A DNA stretch of 64,000 bases from Tethya wilhelma (taxonomy: Eukaryota; Porifera; Demospongiae; Tethyida; Tethyidae). Within the stretch, counting starts at the first letter, position 1, and every line of letters starts with the position of its first letter. The stretch spans positions 6,716,332 through 6,780,331 of the forward strand of contig CAXIPT010000002.1 in NCBI GenBank assembly GCA_964030475.1. Reading direction: 5' to 3'. Shown here piece after piece: positions 1 to 14,600 of this stretch. The notes below the pieces were generated by a model. It was not told the DNA's origin and ran no database searches. It saw only the letters and a program-made list of their open reading frames with translations. The position numbers and the translations under genes were made by a program.

Positions 1-14
1 CTATAATTCTAATG

Positions 15-20
15 TTTATT
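15..20 (-). terminator. Candidate poly(A) signal of the long collagen
   Basis: The minus strand reads AATAAA about 34 bases past the collagen stop codon. This is the normal spacing for a metazoan polyadenylation signal. Confidence 0.5.
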
Positions 21-53
21 TTTAGTCGAATTCTTTGCAAGTCCTTTTTTGTC

Positions 54-2693
54 TCATTTTTTCTTCCACATTTTTTTATTGATATTAGCACATGCTGTAC
101 AGTTTCCTGGAGCACCAATAGGACCCCTTATTCCAGGCTCTCCATTCTCACCTGGTATACCCGGTTGACCAGGAGTTCCTCGTTCACCTTTCTGCCCTTG
201 TGGTCCTGGAAGTCCATCTCCGCCCGATTCACCAGGTTTTCCAACACTGCCTTCAGGACCAGGTTCACCAGGGCTCCCATCTCTTCCCGGTGGCCCTGGA
301 NGAGGACCCATCTCACCAGGAGGTCCACGTTCTCCACTTTCCCCTTGTTCTCCTCGAGCACCAGGATTGCCAGGTATCCCAATAGGTCCACGTAGTCCCG
401 GATCACCTATTGCACCTGGTGCTCCAGATAGACCAATTGCTCCTCGTTGACCTCGAGGTCCAATCCCTCCTGATGGCCCAGTTTCACCAGGTGGACCAAG
501 CAGTCCAGGAACACCTTGTGGACCCGGTACCCCAGGTACGCCAGGATCGCCAGGAATGCCTTGTTTTCCATTTGTTCCATTCAAACCAGGCGGACCAAGT
601 TTACCAGTTGGACCAGGACTTCCAACTCTACCAGCCAATCCAACTCTACCTCGAGGGCCTGGATCACCCGAAGGACCAAGAGGACCAGGTGGTCCAGGAA
701 TACCAGGATGTCCTTTTAATCCATCTGTTCCATTATTACCAGGTTCTCCAGGCATACCGTCTCTTCCTGAGTTACCAGGATCACCCGGACTTCCTCTTTG
801 ACCTTCAGGCCCTGGGAGACCAGGGTCGCCAGGTAATCCTTTTCTTCCAGGGGATCCAACTAGTCCAGGTTCACCCTGAACACCAGGAGGACCAGGATCT
901 CCAGGTAGTCCTTTGCGTCCTGGAGGACCAATTGGTCCTTCATTACCTTGTTCTCCTTTTTGTCCATCAGTACCATTAAGACCGCGTGGACCTGGATCGC
1001 CAGGTAATCCTTTACGTCCTGGAGGACCAATTGGTCCTTCAATACCTTGTTCTCCTTTTTGTCCATCAATACCATTGAAACCACGTGGACCAGGGTCACC
1101 AGGTAGACCTTTTCTACCAGGAGGACCAAGTTCACCTTTTAATCCTGGATTTCCTGGAAGACCCATTGCTCCAGGAGTTCCATTTATGCCAGGCATACCA
1201 GGAGTGCCATCCATGCCAGGTGGACCATTTTGTCCATCTGTACCAGGTGAACCGGGATCACCTTGTTGACCCTTTGGTCCAGGGTTCCCATCAGTACCAT
1301 TAATACCAGGTATGCCAGGATTGCCATTCAAGCCAGGTTGACCGGGTTCACCTACTGATCCATCAGTACCATTCATGCCAGGTGTGCCGGGTGTTCCAGG
1401 AGTGCCATCTATTCCATTTTGGCCAGGTGTGCCATCTGCTCCTGGAATACCGTGAAGACCAGGTTCACCTGGTGAACCGGGAGTTCCATCAGTTCCGTTG
1501 ACTCCTGGGGTACCAGGAGTGCCATTTGCTCCTGGAGGACCAGGTTCTCCTGGTGATCCAGGACTTCCATCAGTGCCGTTCATCCCTGGCGTACCAGGTG
1601 TACCATCTGCTCCTGGACGGCCTGTTTCATTTCCATCTCTACCTGGTGTACCATCAGTTCCGTTGACTCCTGGGGTACCATCCACACCTGGTCTGCCAGG
1701 GTTTCCAGGTGGACCTACTTGTCCAGGTCGTCCATCAGATCCAGGCATACCATCAGCTCCTGGTGGTCCACGAGGACCCTGATCACCCTTTGGTCCTGGA
1801 TTGCCTGGTGGACCCATAAGTCCAGGTGTTCCATCAGTGCCATTCATGCCAGGTGTACCAGGAGTGCCATTTGCTCCTGGAGGACCATGGGGACCAGGTT
1901 CTCCTGGTAATCCAGGACTTCCATCAGTGCCATTCATCCCTGGTGTACCAGGTGTACCTGGGGTACCATCTTCTCCTGGACGGCCTGTTCCATTTCCATC
2001 TCTGCCGTCTGTTCCATTTATCCCTGGCGTACCAGGCATGCCATCTGCTCCTGGAGGTCCCCGATCACCCTTTGGTCCTGGATTGCCTGGTAGACCCATA
2101 AGTCCAGGCGTTCCATCAGTGCCATTCATGCCTGGTGTACCAGGGGTACCATCTGCTCCAGGAAGACCGCGACGACCATCTTGTCCCGGAGTTCCATCAG
2201 TTCCATTAACCCCAGGTGTGCCAGGAGTACCTGGTGGACCAGGGTTGCCATTGAAGCCGGGTGGACCTCGCTCTCCTATTCCTGGTGGACCACTAATGCC
2301 TGGTGGTCCAGACGGTCCAGGATCCCCTGGTGTACCCTTTCTTCCATGTGTTCCGTTGACTCCAGGCTGGCCTGGGGGTCCTGGTGGGCATGAACAAGGA
2401 CAATATGTCACTGTAGAGCTGGTGGGGTATTCTCTTTTTTCTCGTTTTATTCGTCGTGTAGTTTCAACTTGATCAACACGATATTTTGGGTCTGGATAAT
2501 CTTCTGAATTTGCATTCTTAGCTTGTAGTTCATTTATTTGGCTTGCATGAAGTTTGATTTCTTTCTGAATATCAAGAATATCTAATTTTACTCTTTTGCA
2601 GCATTCTTGGTTGTAAACTGAATAGCTTAGTCCACCAATTAGTCCGAGTGTGAGAAGCAGAAAAAATGCTAGTGCGAAATCTTTGCCATCCAT
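54..2693 (-). CDS. Type II membrane-anchored collagen (long paralogue)
   Basis: An 879-residue intronless frame starts at the ATG at 2693 (MDGKDF, shared with the paralogue at 6447). Residues about 7-27 are hydrophobic and unpreceded by a cleavable signal, which suggests a type II signal anchor. Residues 30-80 look helical and could trimerise the chain. A basic stretch around 81-87 contains REKR, a furin-type R-X-K-R site, followed by a Cys cluster (YCPCSC, 97-102). From about 103 to 863 the protein is almost continuous Gly-X-Y, with many [12 protein letters not shown] units that carry N-glycosylation sequons and occasional triplet interruptions. It ends in a short NCTAC tail and lysines. Anchor, coiled coil, furin site and collagen resemble membrane-associated collagens such as type XIII, XXIII and XXV (family knowledge); orthology is not claimed. 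The N at 301 adds one residue that breaks the triplet register, probably an assembly error. Confidence 0.88.
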   Translation of the reverse strand: MDGKDFALAFFLLLTLGLIGGLSYSVYNQECCKRVKLDILDIQKEIKLHASQINELQAKNANSEDYPDPKYRVDQVETTRRIKREKREYPTSSTVTYCPCSCPPGPPGQPGVNGTHGRKGTPGDPGPSGPPGISGPPGIGERGPPGFNGNPGPPGTPGTPGVNGTDGTPGQDGRRGLPGADGTPGTPGMNGTDGTPGLMGLPGNPGPKGDRGPPGADGMPGTPGINGTDGRDGNGTGRPGEDGTPGTPGTPGMNGTDGSPGLPGEPGPHGPPGANGTPGTPGMNGTDGTPGLMGPPGNPGPKGDQGPRGPPGADGMPGSDGRPGQVGPPGNPGRPGVDGTPGVNGTDGTPGRDGNETGRPGADGTPGTPGMNGTDGSPGSPGEPGPPGANGTPGTPGVNGTDGTPGSPGEPGLHGIPGADGTPGQNGIDGTPGTPGTPGMNGTDGSVGEPGQPGLNGNPGIPGINGTDGNPGPKGQQGDPGSPGTDGQNGPPGMDGTPGMPGINGTPGAMGLPGNPGLKGELGPPGRKGLPGDPGPRGFNGIDGQKGEQGIEGPIGPPGRKGLPGDPGPRGLNGTDGQKGEQGNEGPIGPPGRKGLPGDPGPPGVQGEPGLVGSPGRKGLPGDPGLPGPEGQRGSPGDPGNSGRDGMPGEPGNNGTDGLKGHPGIPGPPGPLGPSGDPGPRGRVGLAGRVGSPGPTGKLGPPGLNGTNGKQGIPGDPGVPGVPGPQGVPGLLGPPGETGPSGGIGPRGQRGAIGLSGAPGAIGDPGLRGPIGIPGNPGARGEQGESGERGPPGEMGPXPGPPGRDGSPGEPGPEGSVGKPGESGGDGLPGPQGQKGERGTPGQPGIPGENGEPGIRGPIGAPGNCTACANINKKMWKKK

Positions 2694-3007
2694 TGCTGCT
2701 TATAGAACAAAAATGATCTAAAAAGCTTAACTTGGCTTGTTCTGTTAACTGTTTGAATGTTTGTTACAAGTTATCAATTCAATTATGTACATATATCCCT
2801 TAATGGCTTGCAAACCGGTACTGTTTAAGTTTTGTAGCTCAATTAGAGATCTATCAATTAAAGTGCGTGCCCACCATGCCAAATAATATTATAGTATGAT
2901 TTAGTATGAAATATGTAGGGACTTTAATCTGACCGTCTTATTGCAGTCATTCTGTACTGTTCAATTTAGCAAACATTTTTTGTGGGGGTGGGAAAGAGTC
3001 TTACATT
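2694..3007 (-). promoter_or_regulatory. Upstream region of the long collagen
   Basis: AT-rich spacer of about 310 bases between the collagen start and the first repeat copy. It is loosely alignable with the region upstream of the paralogue (6448-6660), as both have a short A-rich leader and a CTGTTTAA-type stretch. No clear TATA box could be defended. Confidence 0.35.
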
Positions 3008-3600
3008 ATAGTAGGAATGGGCCGACTGTCCCATAGACACAATACAAAAACTAATGTTCATGAACATAAAAATCTAGCAAAACTCGCAGAAACATTCCCC
3101 AGCACTCATAGATAGGCTAAGATAGCGCTAGTGGGAAGCAACATTAGTGCCAATTTTGTTCTTTATAGCTTCCTAAACTGACTTACTTGAAAAGGATTTC
3201 CAGAGAACCAGAATGCATTGAGCCAACTCTTTTCTAACGGTTCTAAGTTCTTTCCTTGGGTACTACATTCCTTGATACTCGCTTTTCATAGTATATAAGC
3301 CTAAACAATTAAGAACTACAAAGTTTTGAAAAACTTAGTATAAAATCATGCACTTCAATTCAGCTATCTTGTAGGTAGAGTTCAAAGGTAATCTATACAG
3401 TCACGTGGCATTTAATGCGCATGCACATTAGCTGATCTAGCATTAGAGTGCATGTAGCTGTTACTCAAGCTTTTTGTAGGGACTAACCAGTTTCTGATAG
3501 TCTACACACTGTAGTGTTGAAAAAAGTGAATAAACAAGTAGTAAAAAATAAGTATAGTGTACGAATGAGCAGTGCGGTAAAAAGTTGCTGACCATGCACA
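3008..3600 (+). repeat. Foldback repeat family, partial copy R1
   Basis: Opens with the family-specific GTAGGAATGGGCCGACTGTC and continues through the CACGTGGCATTTAATGCGCATG block and the TAGTGTTGAAAAAAGTGAA block to the GGTAAAAAG end. It lacks the palindromic TCATACGTACGG tip. A second copy follows almost directly. Confidence 0.75.
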
Positions 3601-3688
3601 TAGTTGTTATTGCGCGAGTAAAAGCGAACATGTATATAGGACACGTATGGCGTAGTATGCAAATGTGCCACACATTTTTGGGACCCAT

Positions 3689-4600
3689 AATCGTACGTAC
3701 GGTAGTACGTATAGTAGGTATGGGCCGACTGTCCCATTGACACAATACAAAATGTTCATGCATGCTTATAAACTTTCAGGGAAAGAAAGCTAAGGCCTTC
3801 AAATTCATTTAATAGCCTCCCCCAGACAGTTTGCTTACTGTATACTAATCATGAAAACTGGCAAAAAGTTTCTAGAGCACTCTAGAGAGAGAGCACTGGC
3901 GACAAGCCACAAGAGTGCAATTTTGTTCTGATAACTGCATGACTTACTTTAATGCGATTTCCAGACAAACAAAAGGCATTGAGCCAACTTTGATAATATA
4001 GTGGGACTTCATTTCTGAATCATGCAGTGTACGTCATTTTCGACTCATTTGCTGGCAAAAAGGCAGCAAACAAAATCTATGCAGCTTTGATACTTTTTAT
4101 TTAGCCTTTTGTTGAGATAAAGGTCCTCAATATACCATGTGGATGTATGCAATGTACACTTCTGTTTTTTGTAAATACTGGCTAGTTTTTGCTGTGTGAT
4201 TGTCTCCATGCAATTGAGCACCTTATAGTGTTTTAAAAATTGAATGAACAATTAAGTATATAGTAGAAGTGTAGGAATGGGCAGTGAGGTAAAAAGCAAT
4301 GAAACAAGGCAAGTCTCTGAAATTTAGCACATGACTACTTTATTTTTTGTACCCAACTATCTTACGTTACTGTGTACCTACATTCTACATGTTTGTTACT
4401 TTATCTAAATTAATCAAGTGATTGCTTGCATTGACTCATGAGCCAAATGGCTGACAATTATCCTTGAATGATGAATTTGAACTTGCAATTGACTCATGAA
4501 AATGAAGTAGTTGTGTGCTGAAATTCAAAGACTTGCCTTGTTTCGTTGTTTTTTCCGCTGACCATTCCTACACTTCTAATTTCATAAAAATTTAATGTAC
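3689..4600 (+). repeat. Foldback repeat family, copy R2 with inner inverted arms
   Basis: Begins with TCGTACGTACGGTAGTACG after a TAA and runs through the family body. From 4268 to 4342 and 4498 to 4574 two inverted arms (GTGTAGGAATGGGCAGTG and its complement) face each other around about 155 bases of unrelated sequence. The outer half expected after the second arm is missing. Confidence 0.75.
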
Positions 4601-5205
4601 TTGTAATTATAATGTGGTGATTCTATTTTTAGTGATTACATACTGATACAGTTCCTTTAGTCTGTTTTACACTCGAGGCTAATTATTAAAAAGACACTTG
4701 TTTAGCCTAATTTCAATATTTCCCTCCTTGATTTGAGCACCACTTTGTCTGTAACTTTTGGATAGGGCGTCTAATTAAACATGATTAATAAACTGAGTGC
4801 TAGTGTTGTTTTGGCAAAGCTTGTAGAGAAGGCCGGCAGTGCATGCTGTTCTTCAAAGCAAACCACGTCTTGTTTATTTTTGTCACTGAGTCTATTTGGC
4901 TTTTTGATATTGAGTCATTAATTATTCACCACAACACTTGACAACTTCTTTGGACATTACCACACTAACACGTAGTTCTCTAAAGATCAGAAGAAAGAAT
5001 ACTTATATCTCAAACTAACTAGGCTTTATGTTATAGTTAGATTACATAATAATGCAACGTACACCACCACAAAATGATTGGCGAGTCACTGCAATAAAAG
5101 TAGTTATGTTGTACAATTAATATCTACTCAAACTATTATAAACTCTTAAAATCAAAACTATAGAACAATTCTTTAGTTACTGCATGTGTCCATGTATGCA
5201 TTTTA
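4601..5205. other. Intergenic AT-rich spacer
   Basis: About 600 bases downstream of the short collagen with no supported coding region. It should contain the 3' UTR of that gene, but no poly(A) signal was seen near the stop codon. Confidence 0.4.
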
Positions 5206-6905
<1,700 letters not shown>

Positions 6906-6908
6906 AAG

Positions 6909-7210
6909 TTTAATCTCCTTCACGAAATGTGCAGCGCTTGATGGCTAGCTACGATTACCCAATTACTCGTGTCATGAAGTATATTATGTGGTATACGTGC
7001 ATTAGTTATAATATTATATGGAATACGTAACGTACCCTAATGTGTATACTTAAATGACATACGCCCAGCACTCTCTTTGGGGTTGAGCTAGCCGGGCCCT
7101 GGCCGCCCCCAGTCCCAACATATAAGATACATGCAGCATGCATTGCCAAATGCTTGATACGATATAGCTTGGGGGTATGGTACTGGGGGCGTAGCCGCCA
7201 GGATCCCGCC
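6909..7210. repeat. 300-bp direct repeat, first copy
   Basis: Runs from TTTAATCTCCTTCACG to GCCAGGATCCCGCC. It is repeated almost perfectly at 7417-7720 with a few substitutions and one 2-base insertion (CTTGATA versus CTTGATATA). About 207 bases separate the copies. No coding potential; open frames inside are weak. Confidence 0.85.
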
Positions 7211-7416
7211 AGCTCGATCACGTCAACATGACGGAGAAGTACAGAGTAAAAGAGAGGGTGGGGTATGGGCAGGGAACACACAAAAGAGCTTGAGAGCAGC
7301 AACTTGCTTTACATGGGCTGATAGCACGAGGCAGCACAAGTGATATGCGCATGCGTGGCGACTACAAATAGGCGTGGCGTTCATCGATTAACTACGTTTA
7401 ACTCCGTTAAACCTCA

Positions 7417-7720
7417 TTTAATCTCCTTCACGAAATGTGCAGCGCTTGATGGCTAGCTACGATTACCCAATTACTCGTGTCATGAAGTATATTATGTGGT
7501 ATACGTGCATTAGTTATAATATTATATGGAATACGTAACATACCCTAATGTGTATACTTAAATGACATACGCCCAGCACTCTCTTTAGGGTTGAGCTAGC
7601 CGGGCTCTGGCCGCCCCCAGTCCCAACATATAAGATACATGCAGCATGCATTGCCAAATGCTTGATATACGATATAGCTTGGGGGTATGGTACTGGGGGC
7701 GTAGCCGCCAGGATCCCGCC
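7417..7720. repeat. 300-bp direct repeat, second copy
   Basis: Near-identical partner of 6909-7210 in the same orientation. The arrangement fits either a local tandem duplication or a pair of terminal repeats around a 207-base internal segment. No reverse transcriptase or primer-binding site was recognised. Confidence 0.85.
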
Positions 7721-9517
7721 ATGGGACAACGTCCCATACCCCCAAGAGAGAGTGGTAGTGAATAGTGCAGTACAAATTGTTATCAGGTTAGCTGCGTTGG
7801 GCTCTTAAATCAATCTCGTTGAAGTCTGAAGCAGTACACATGTATGCGTCAAATGTTACTGGATTTTGTTGCTCAATGCGAGACATGATGCATAACTGAG
7901 CAGTGCACGTGCATGATCAGTGCCAGACATAAACATAATATCATTATAGATATGAATTGTCAGCGCATGCATATAGTATACCTTCAATGCCATTATGGAC
8001 AAGAGGAATTATAAGGGTCCCTAAAGAACTGACAATGCCTGTGGGCTACAATACTGTGTGCACTGTATACTAATACTTATTGTATATAATTATTATGATG
8101 TAGTAAGCAATTGGTATATTGTCCACACGTCTGCATGAATCATGGGCCGAGTGTAGGCCTGCTAAGCATGTGCTATGGCAGTTCTAGTCATGCCTCTACA
8201 CTGCATACGAGTGCCTTGTTAGGCGTTGAACTCCAGCATTGTGCTAAAATTATAATAGTAAGGAGTATACGGCATGATTGATAAGGTGGCATGAAAGGCT
8301 AGCCGGCATTGCATGTGGGCCCAGTGTGAAACAACAAATTTTATGACAGCTAGACTAGGTACACAAGCATAAAATCATGCAGGTTATAATATGTATGCCA
8401 TGACCGCATGCTAGATGTAAAGAGCATATTATGTTCAGGCACGTATAGTGCCATATGGGGGTGTAAATTAATCAAATTTGCCAGAAATTAAGCTATATAT
8501 TGGGTTTGCATTGGTATTCCATTGGAAACCCTGCATGAGGGCGGTGAGCTCTAAGCCAACAGATGACCGGCCGTGCATGTGGTCAAACTTGTGCAACTTT
8601 TTGAAGGAGAATGTTAATGCATGGTATATACGTCGCTATGTTAGCTGCTTCGTATGTCAGTTGGCGCCTTAGGTCACATAACGTCATAGAACATGAATAA
8701 ACTAGGGGAAAGGAGAAAATTAGTCTCACCACCTATTTCTCCCCATGGACGTACGCATGAAGCCATTCGTCTGAAATTATATAACCACCAATATCAGCAG
8801 TATACATCAAACTAGTCATTGTTTGAGTTGTGTGGGCATAAGCTTAAGCATAAAACATGCAAAGGCTTGCAGATTCTGAAGTTGGGAAACCGATAGCATC
8901 CCTTGCCTGAGGGATCGTCAGAACAAGCTAGTGGGTGTGTGCATGCCTGCATGGGTGTTATAACAGTAAAACTGCAGTAAAGCATAATATATAGCTGCTT
9001 ATGGCTGGCTATGTAGCATGGTGCCATGGCTACGTCAATAGATCGAAGTATACAAGTACGCTGCCATTTATTCTAACAGCATTATATGTATTTAGCCATA
9101 TATATAGCTACCTACATGCAGGCAACTGCCTGCATTGAATGGCTCGCTCTTGAGAGCAAACTGTACACAGGCCTATATATGTTATAAATATACGCTATGT
9201 TCATGGAGTCGCAGGCGGTACTAATTAGCTCGGTAAACTATAAGATTGTATTGGTTTTGTATATATGGAGTATGCTATGTGCCATATATGTACTTCATAT
9301 TCAGCCCAGCACAAGGTATATATAGCCTATGATGATTAGGCAGGCCTGCTGCGTGCCTGATGCTCTTGATGCAAGTGTGGGGCCCTGACTGTATAATGTC
9401 ACTTGCGCTATATGCCATGCAGCACAACAGATACACTGGTGTATATACATAAGTATATTTATATCTATATAATTGTATTAACCCTTAACTCACGCCATGT
9501 GCAAAGTGCAGAAAATA
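7721..9517. other. Intergenic region without a supported gene
   Basis: Nearly 1.8 kb of AT-rich sequence with only short frames rich in unlikely residues. No RNA gene, splice-bounded exon or repeat family was recognised. GCATGC and TATATA stretches are common. Confidence 0.5.
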
Positions 9518-9520
9518 TTA

Positions 9521-11050
9521 TCATACGTACGGTAGTACGTATAGTAGGAATGGGCCGACTGCCCCATAGACACAATACAAAATGTTTATCACCATAAAAA
9601 TCTAGCAAGACAAAGTTAAGCATTCACACTTGCTCAGAAGCTCTTTTAGGCTGATTACCAACAGTATGTAAGGCCTAAAGCTTACAGAAACTTTCCAAAG
9701 CACTCGTAGAGAGCGCTAGTCAAAAGTTACACCCACGCAATTTTGTTCTCACTTACTTACTTCCTTACTTCCTTACTTACTGACTTACTTGAACGCAGTT
9801 TCCAGACAAACACATATGAAGAAGTTTGGCACAAATTGGGACATGGCTAGTAAGAAGTGTAAATAGGAAAACACTATGAAGTAGAATGTGCTAATGAGTG
9901 ACAATGAGCTACCTTTCACTGCAGGTCTGTACAGTCAATGGAAAAAACACCCAAATTTCTTTTCAATTTGGCAAGTGAACCCCAATAGATTAGCCTTTGA
10001 AACCATGTCATTAGCATACTACACTCTATGAAGAACAGGACTGGAGGCTGCATATTTTGTGTATTTAAACAAAAGTTGAGATATGGCTGGGTAAAGGTTA
10101 CACGACTGATTTCCCCATATAGTTACAATACAAATATTTAACGTCTTTATTTTCAATTTGGCAAGGAGATAAGGATAGGTATAGCTTGATTATTTATATC
10201 AATGGACAGTGCTCAACCTACCCAACAACCTTGGAGGCTGCCTATTTTGATTAGAAAGCTTCTAAAAAAGTTATTGATGAACAAAACTCATTTCAATACA
10301 TTTTTACCCATACTTCTTTCCAAATATTCAGTGCGAACTAGTGTAAATTAGCTGGAATGTCCTCCTACTTCTTCATATGGAAGAATTTGAGCTAGCTTTG
10401 ACAACACAAAGTAACTTTTTTTCATCCCAACTAGGGTCTTTTACCCTCGTTTACTGCCTAAATGTGTTAAAACAAGAGCTAGAAAGCTTTGAAACTTCAG
10501 TATAAATTTGTGTACTTCATGTGTAGCCATTTTTCTAGTATAGAGTTCAAAGGTCGTTGTCTCATCCACGTGGCATTTAATGCGCATGCGCATTTGTAGA
10601 GACTAACCAGTCTCTGAGAGTCTCCTCACTGTAGTGTTGAAAAAAGTGAATGAACAAGTAGTAAAAATTTCAAAAAAATAAGCAGTGTAGGAATGGGCAG
10701 TGCTGTAAAAAGTATTGGAACAAGGAATGGTCTCAATTTCGGCACATGACTACTTCATTTTTTGTGCCCAAGTTTTGGCCAGTAATCGAACTCTGACTGC
10801 TATATAATTATTTTATTCCACTTTTTAGCGAAGTGATAAGATTTGTGATACTCGTTAGCTATTCAAGTAGAGATCATTCTTTGAACCATCCATTTACAAC
10901 AAATAGCTATATATAATTATATATGAGGGATCAAAAGTGAAAATGAAGTAGTCATGTGCTGAAATTGAGACCATTCCTTGTTCCAATACTTTTTACAGCA
11001 CTGCCCATTCCTACACTGCTTATTTTTTTGAAATTTTTACTACTTGTATA
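9521..11050 (+). repeat. Foldback repeat family, copy R3
   Basis: Starts right after a TTA with TCATACGTACGG and has the whole 5' body, including TACTTCCTTACTTACT runs. It ends in a pair of inverted arms: 10682-10765 and 10935-11045 are reverse complements around GTGTAGGAATGGGCAGTGCTG. A region of about 500 bases (9840-10430) is unlike the other copies and may be a nested insertion. The second outer half is lacking. Confidence 0.75.
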
Positions 11051-11606
11051 TTTTTAGCTCCACATCAATCCCTTCAGTGTATGCTTGTCACCATACTTAG
11101 GCGATTAGATTCTGAACTCCACGCATGCATAAAAGAACGCTATAATATCATATGTATGCATGTCGGCTAGAAAAGAGTAATAGCACTCGATCATGCTTGC
11201 ATAGTCACATGGTATCATTATAACTAGTGCGGGAACCAAATCTGAATTTTAACGTGCATGCAATTGCTTGAGCTCACGCAGATTACGGATTGGGCTAGGT
11301 ACAAGCTAGGTGATAGTGACCAACTGATATGACATTGCCTTGATAGCATTTCTGAAGCATAATAGGACTTGCCTAGATACAAATTCATATATACACACAT
11401 AATGCAAAATTGTGCAGTCAAGTGAGTGGGCAAACCGCTCGCTCTAGGCCATCGTATATTGGAATGAGATAATGATAGCCACCCAACAGTAATCCGGCAT
11501 GGGTGCCTATATATAATACTCAGCATTATTGTATAGTACACTGTTAAAACTGGGGAGTAAACTGTTGGTACTGGGGTGTAAATCCACTTGACTTACACCC
11601 CTATGG
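11051..11606. other. Spacer upstream of the SecA-like gene
   Basis: AT-rich, gene-free. The last 70 bases hold imperfect echoes of TGGGGTGTAAA (around 11551 and 11572) just before the N at 11607. The promoter of the SecA-like gene should lie here unless the N hides missing sequence. Confidence 0.4.
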
Positions 11607-11607
11607 N

Positions 11608-14600
11608 ATGCCTAGTGGTACTTCTGATCTCTCAACAGAAAAGCTCAAAATTGATAAACATGTTACCAAAAGTGATTACCATGATACGCCAGACTCTCTG
11701 ACTGTTGGTTCTGCTTTAGAAACACCAGATGTAGAAACAACCAACTCACAATACGGTAACATTCTACAGAATAAACAATATGAAACTCCACAAACTGAAC
11801 AAACTGTGGATTTTGACCCTTTTTCCTCTACAGAATCACTTACCAACCAAGCAGTTACACTGAATGGATACAAAGCAGAAACAAAACAGTTAGATATACA
11901 CCAGCATGATGTACATGATAAGGATGAATCTACAAGAACAGCTGTAGACTTGGAGGAGAACTATTGGTCATGTGATGAAGAATACAGCAGCTACAGTGAA
12001 GATAACTCTGATTGGGAAGAGAGTGAAGAGGAGGAAGGTGAGTATGATCCTATGAATGACTATAAACAGCTCAATGGTTTGTTTGATGAGATCATTGAGA
12101 TGAATCCTCGTCCCGGTGATATTGTATACGACTATAACTGGCAAACAGATCTACAACTATGCCTCTTGTCATACTATGCCTCTCTGCATGACTTAAACAA
12201 TATTGAAATTGAAGAACTTGCTTCAGAACTAGCTTCTATTGGCTCAACACTCAATTATAGTGAACTTTTTTCATTATCAAAAGCACTGACTTTCGTCTGT
12301 AAAGGAAGTCTTACACAAAGCCTAGCAAAATCACAACCACTTTACCCTGATATCACTGATCAGTTTCTCTATGATCTTACACTAGCTGCCAGCAAAATTA
12401 GACACAAAGGTTGTCTTGAAGCTTGCCTGGGTGAACTAATCAGCCACAAATTGAATAGCATGCTAAAAAATGCATTACAAACCATGTGCACATGCACAAT
12501 CATTATCTATCCATCACAAACTGATCTCACCAACAAAAAACAAACAACATGTCTGTGGACCGTAGAGGATGCTATGAGTCTTCTGCAGAATGAAGTCTTA
12601 GCATGTGACAAGGAGACGTTTCTCCAAATGGTACAGCTGGCTTTGATAAACCAAATCAGTTTTGAACACTTCAAAGATACACTTGATGCTAGTTCTTCAA
12701 GTCCACTTGATTCTCTAATGAGGCATGTTACTAAAAATGATAGAAGTCTTGAGCAAATCACATCCGACATTGCTAAAACAGGCTTGGTTGATTCAAACAC
12801 ACTACAACAAGCCCACGAAATAATAATCAGTTTAAACAGTGAGTTGACAGAAGATACATTCTTGAAGTATAAAGCATTTAGAAGCAATGACTTAGCAGCA
12901 TTGATCAAGAAGAATATATTAAACAACCGAGAGAATTATAACTTAGTAGTGGGCTTGAAGTTTCTTTGTTGTGCTGTAAAGGAATATTCACATGGGAAGT
13001 ATTTCCCAACTAATGCACAGCTAGTTGCCTTATGCATACTTATTCTTTCCCATCAGAATAAGTCACAATTAAATCGTCTCCTTGAAGTTTCAAGTGGTGA
13101 AGGTAAGTCAACTATCATTGCTATGTTTGCAGCATATATTTGCATTCAAGAGAACAAAGTTGACATCATCACTAGCTCCCTAGAACTTGCTCAAAGAGAT
13201 TCAGCTGACTGGAAAGAGTTTTTTGAACGGTTTAATCTCAGCTCAGCTCACAACACTGAGACCGAAGAGCTTCTAACAATGAGACAAGATCAAGCCGACA
13301 AAGAAAGGGTCAAAATTTATGAAGAGCATGATATTGTTTATGGAACAGTGAGTTCCTTTTCTGCGGATTACCTCAGACAAAATTTTGAAATGCGTACAAT
13401 TCGGCCAAAGAGGCCATACAGAGTTGCTATTGTGGATGAAGTTGACATGCTCATGTTAGACGAGGGTGTTCAGTTCACCTATCTGTCCCACCAGGCCCCT
13501 GTCCTTAGACACATTGAGCCAGTACTGGCATTAGTTTGGTCATCAGTTTGCCAGAACACTCCTCTTGTAACTTCCACTGGTGATACCCTCTTTGCTGGAG
13601 TTCCTAGACTCATCCAGAATATCATTTTTGAACGCATCAATAGAGCTGTATGTAGTGACCAAAGACAACTATTGTGTGTTGCTGCACAGGAGAGTATTAT
13701 TGATCAAGACCAACTGGACAAAATACTTACAGCAACTGATACCAAAAGTCAAAAAGTAGCTATGGAAATATTCACAACAACTAAAATGATAAAACTGGTA
13801 AGCAGTCTTCAGGAACACTACTTGCCATGTAGATTTAAAGTATTTGTCTTTACCAGCAGCGGTAAAATAGAAGAAGAGACATTGCCTGAACCGACAACTA
13901 CAACTCGTGAAGACATTGAAAGGCCAGAATTTTCTCTCCTATTAATGGACAAAGGATTTGCATGCCCAATTTACAATCAGAAGAAGCTTTCAGTTGCTGT
14001 TGAAAAGATGGTATCAAGTCAATGTGACCTTCCGTTACACAATTCAGAAAGCTCTAGTTTAAAAGCACAAGATGGACAAAAGTACTTTGAAGGTGTAACT
14101 GGTTTCTTTCATGATATCATCTACACTGCTATTACAAGACAAGTGAAGTTAAAATTTGAAACTTCAGAACAAATTTTAGATCTAGCAGTGAAATACAACT
14201 TAATGCTGGAGAGTGATGTCACTCAACTATTACATGCAATAAATATTCAGACCAAGGAATCCGTGATGAAGAAACTTACTTCATCCCAGCTGTGTGCATT
14301 CATTGAAAAAGTGAATGCAGATCTCCCATTAACAATACAACTATTTCAGCTTAACAAAGATGGAGTACTTGTTCCTAAGCAAAATGAAGAGACAAAAACG
14401 TCAAATGCCAAAGAGCCAAGAGTTCCAGTTCTAGTGCAGAAACAAGGTTTAGTTTGCCCACTCTATGCATATGAGTGGATAGCTCCAAAAAGTGAAGAGC
14501 ATCACACAAAAGATGGTAACTGCTACTGGGTAGGTAAGCCTGGCTTCTTTCATGAGATCATATTTCAGTGTTTAACATCAGAGCAAATCTTGTACCTAGC

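Noticed and set aside
12..2472. Many plus-strand Pro-rich frames opposite the collagens
   Set aside because: They mirror Gly-X-Y codons on the minus strand, so open frames in other phases are expected. No independent start context or domain.
9600..10500. Protein-coding exon in the R3 repeat
   Set aside because: No frame longer than chance, and the flanks match the non-coding repeat family.
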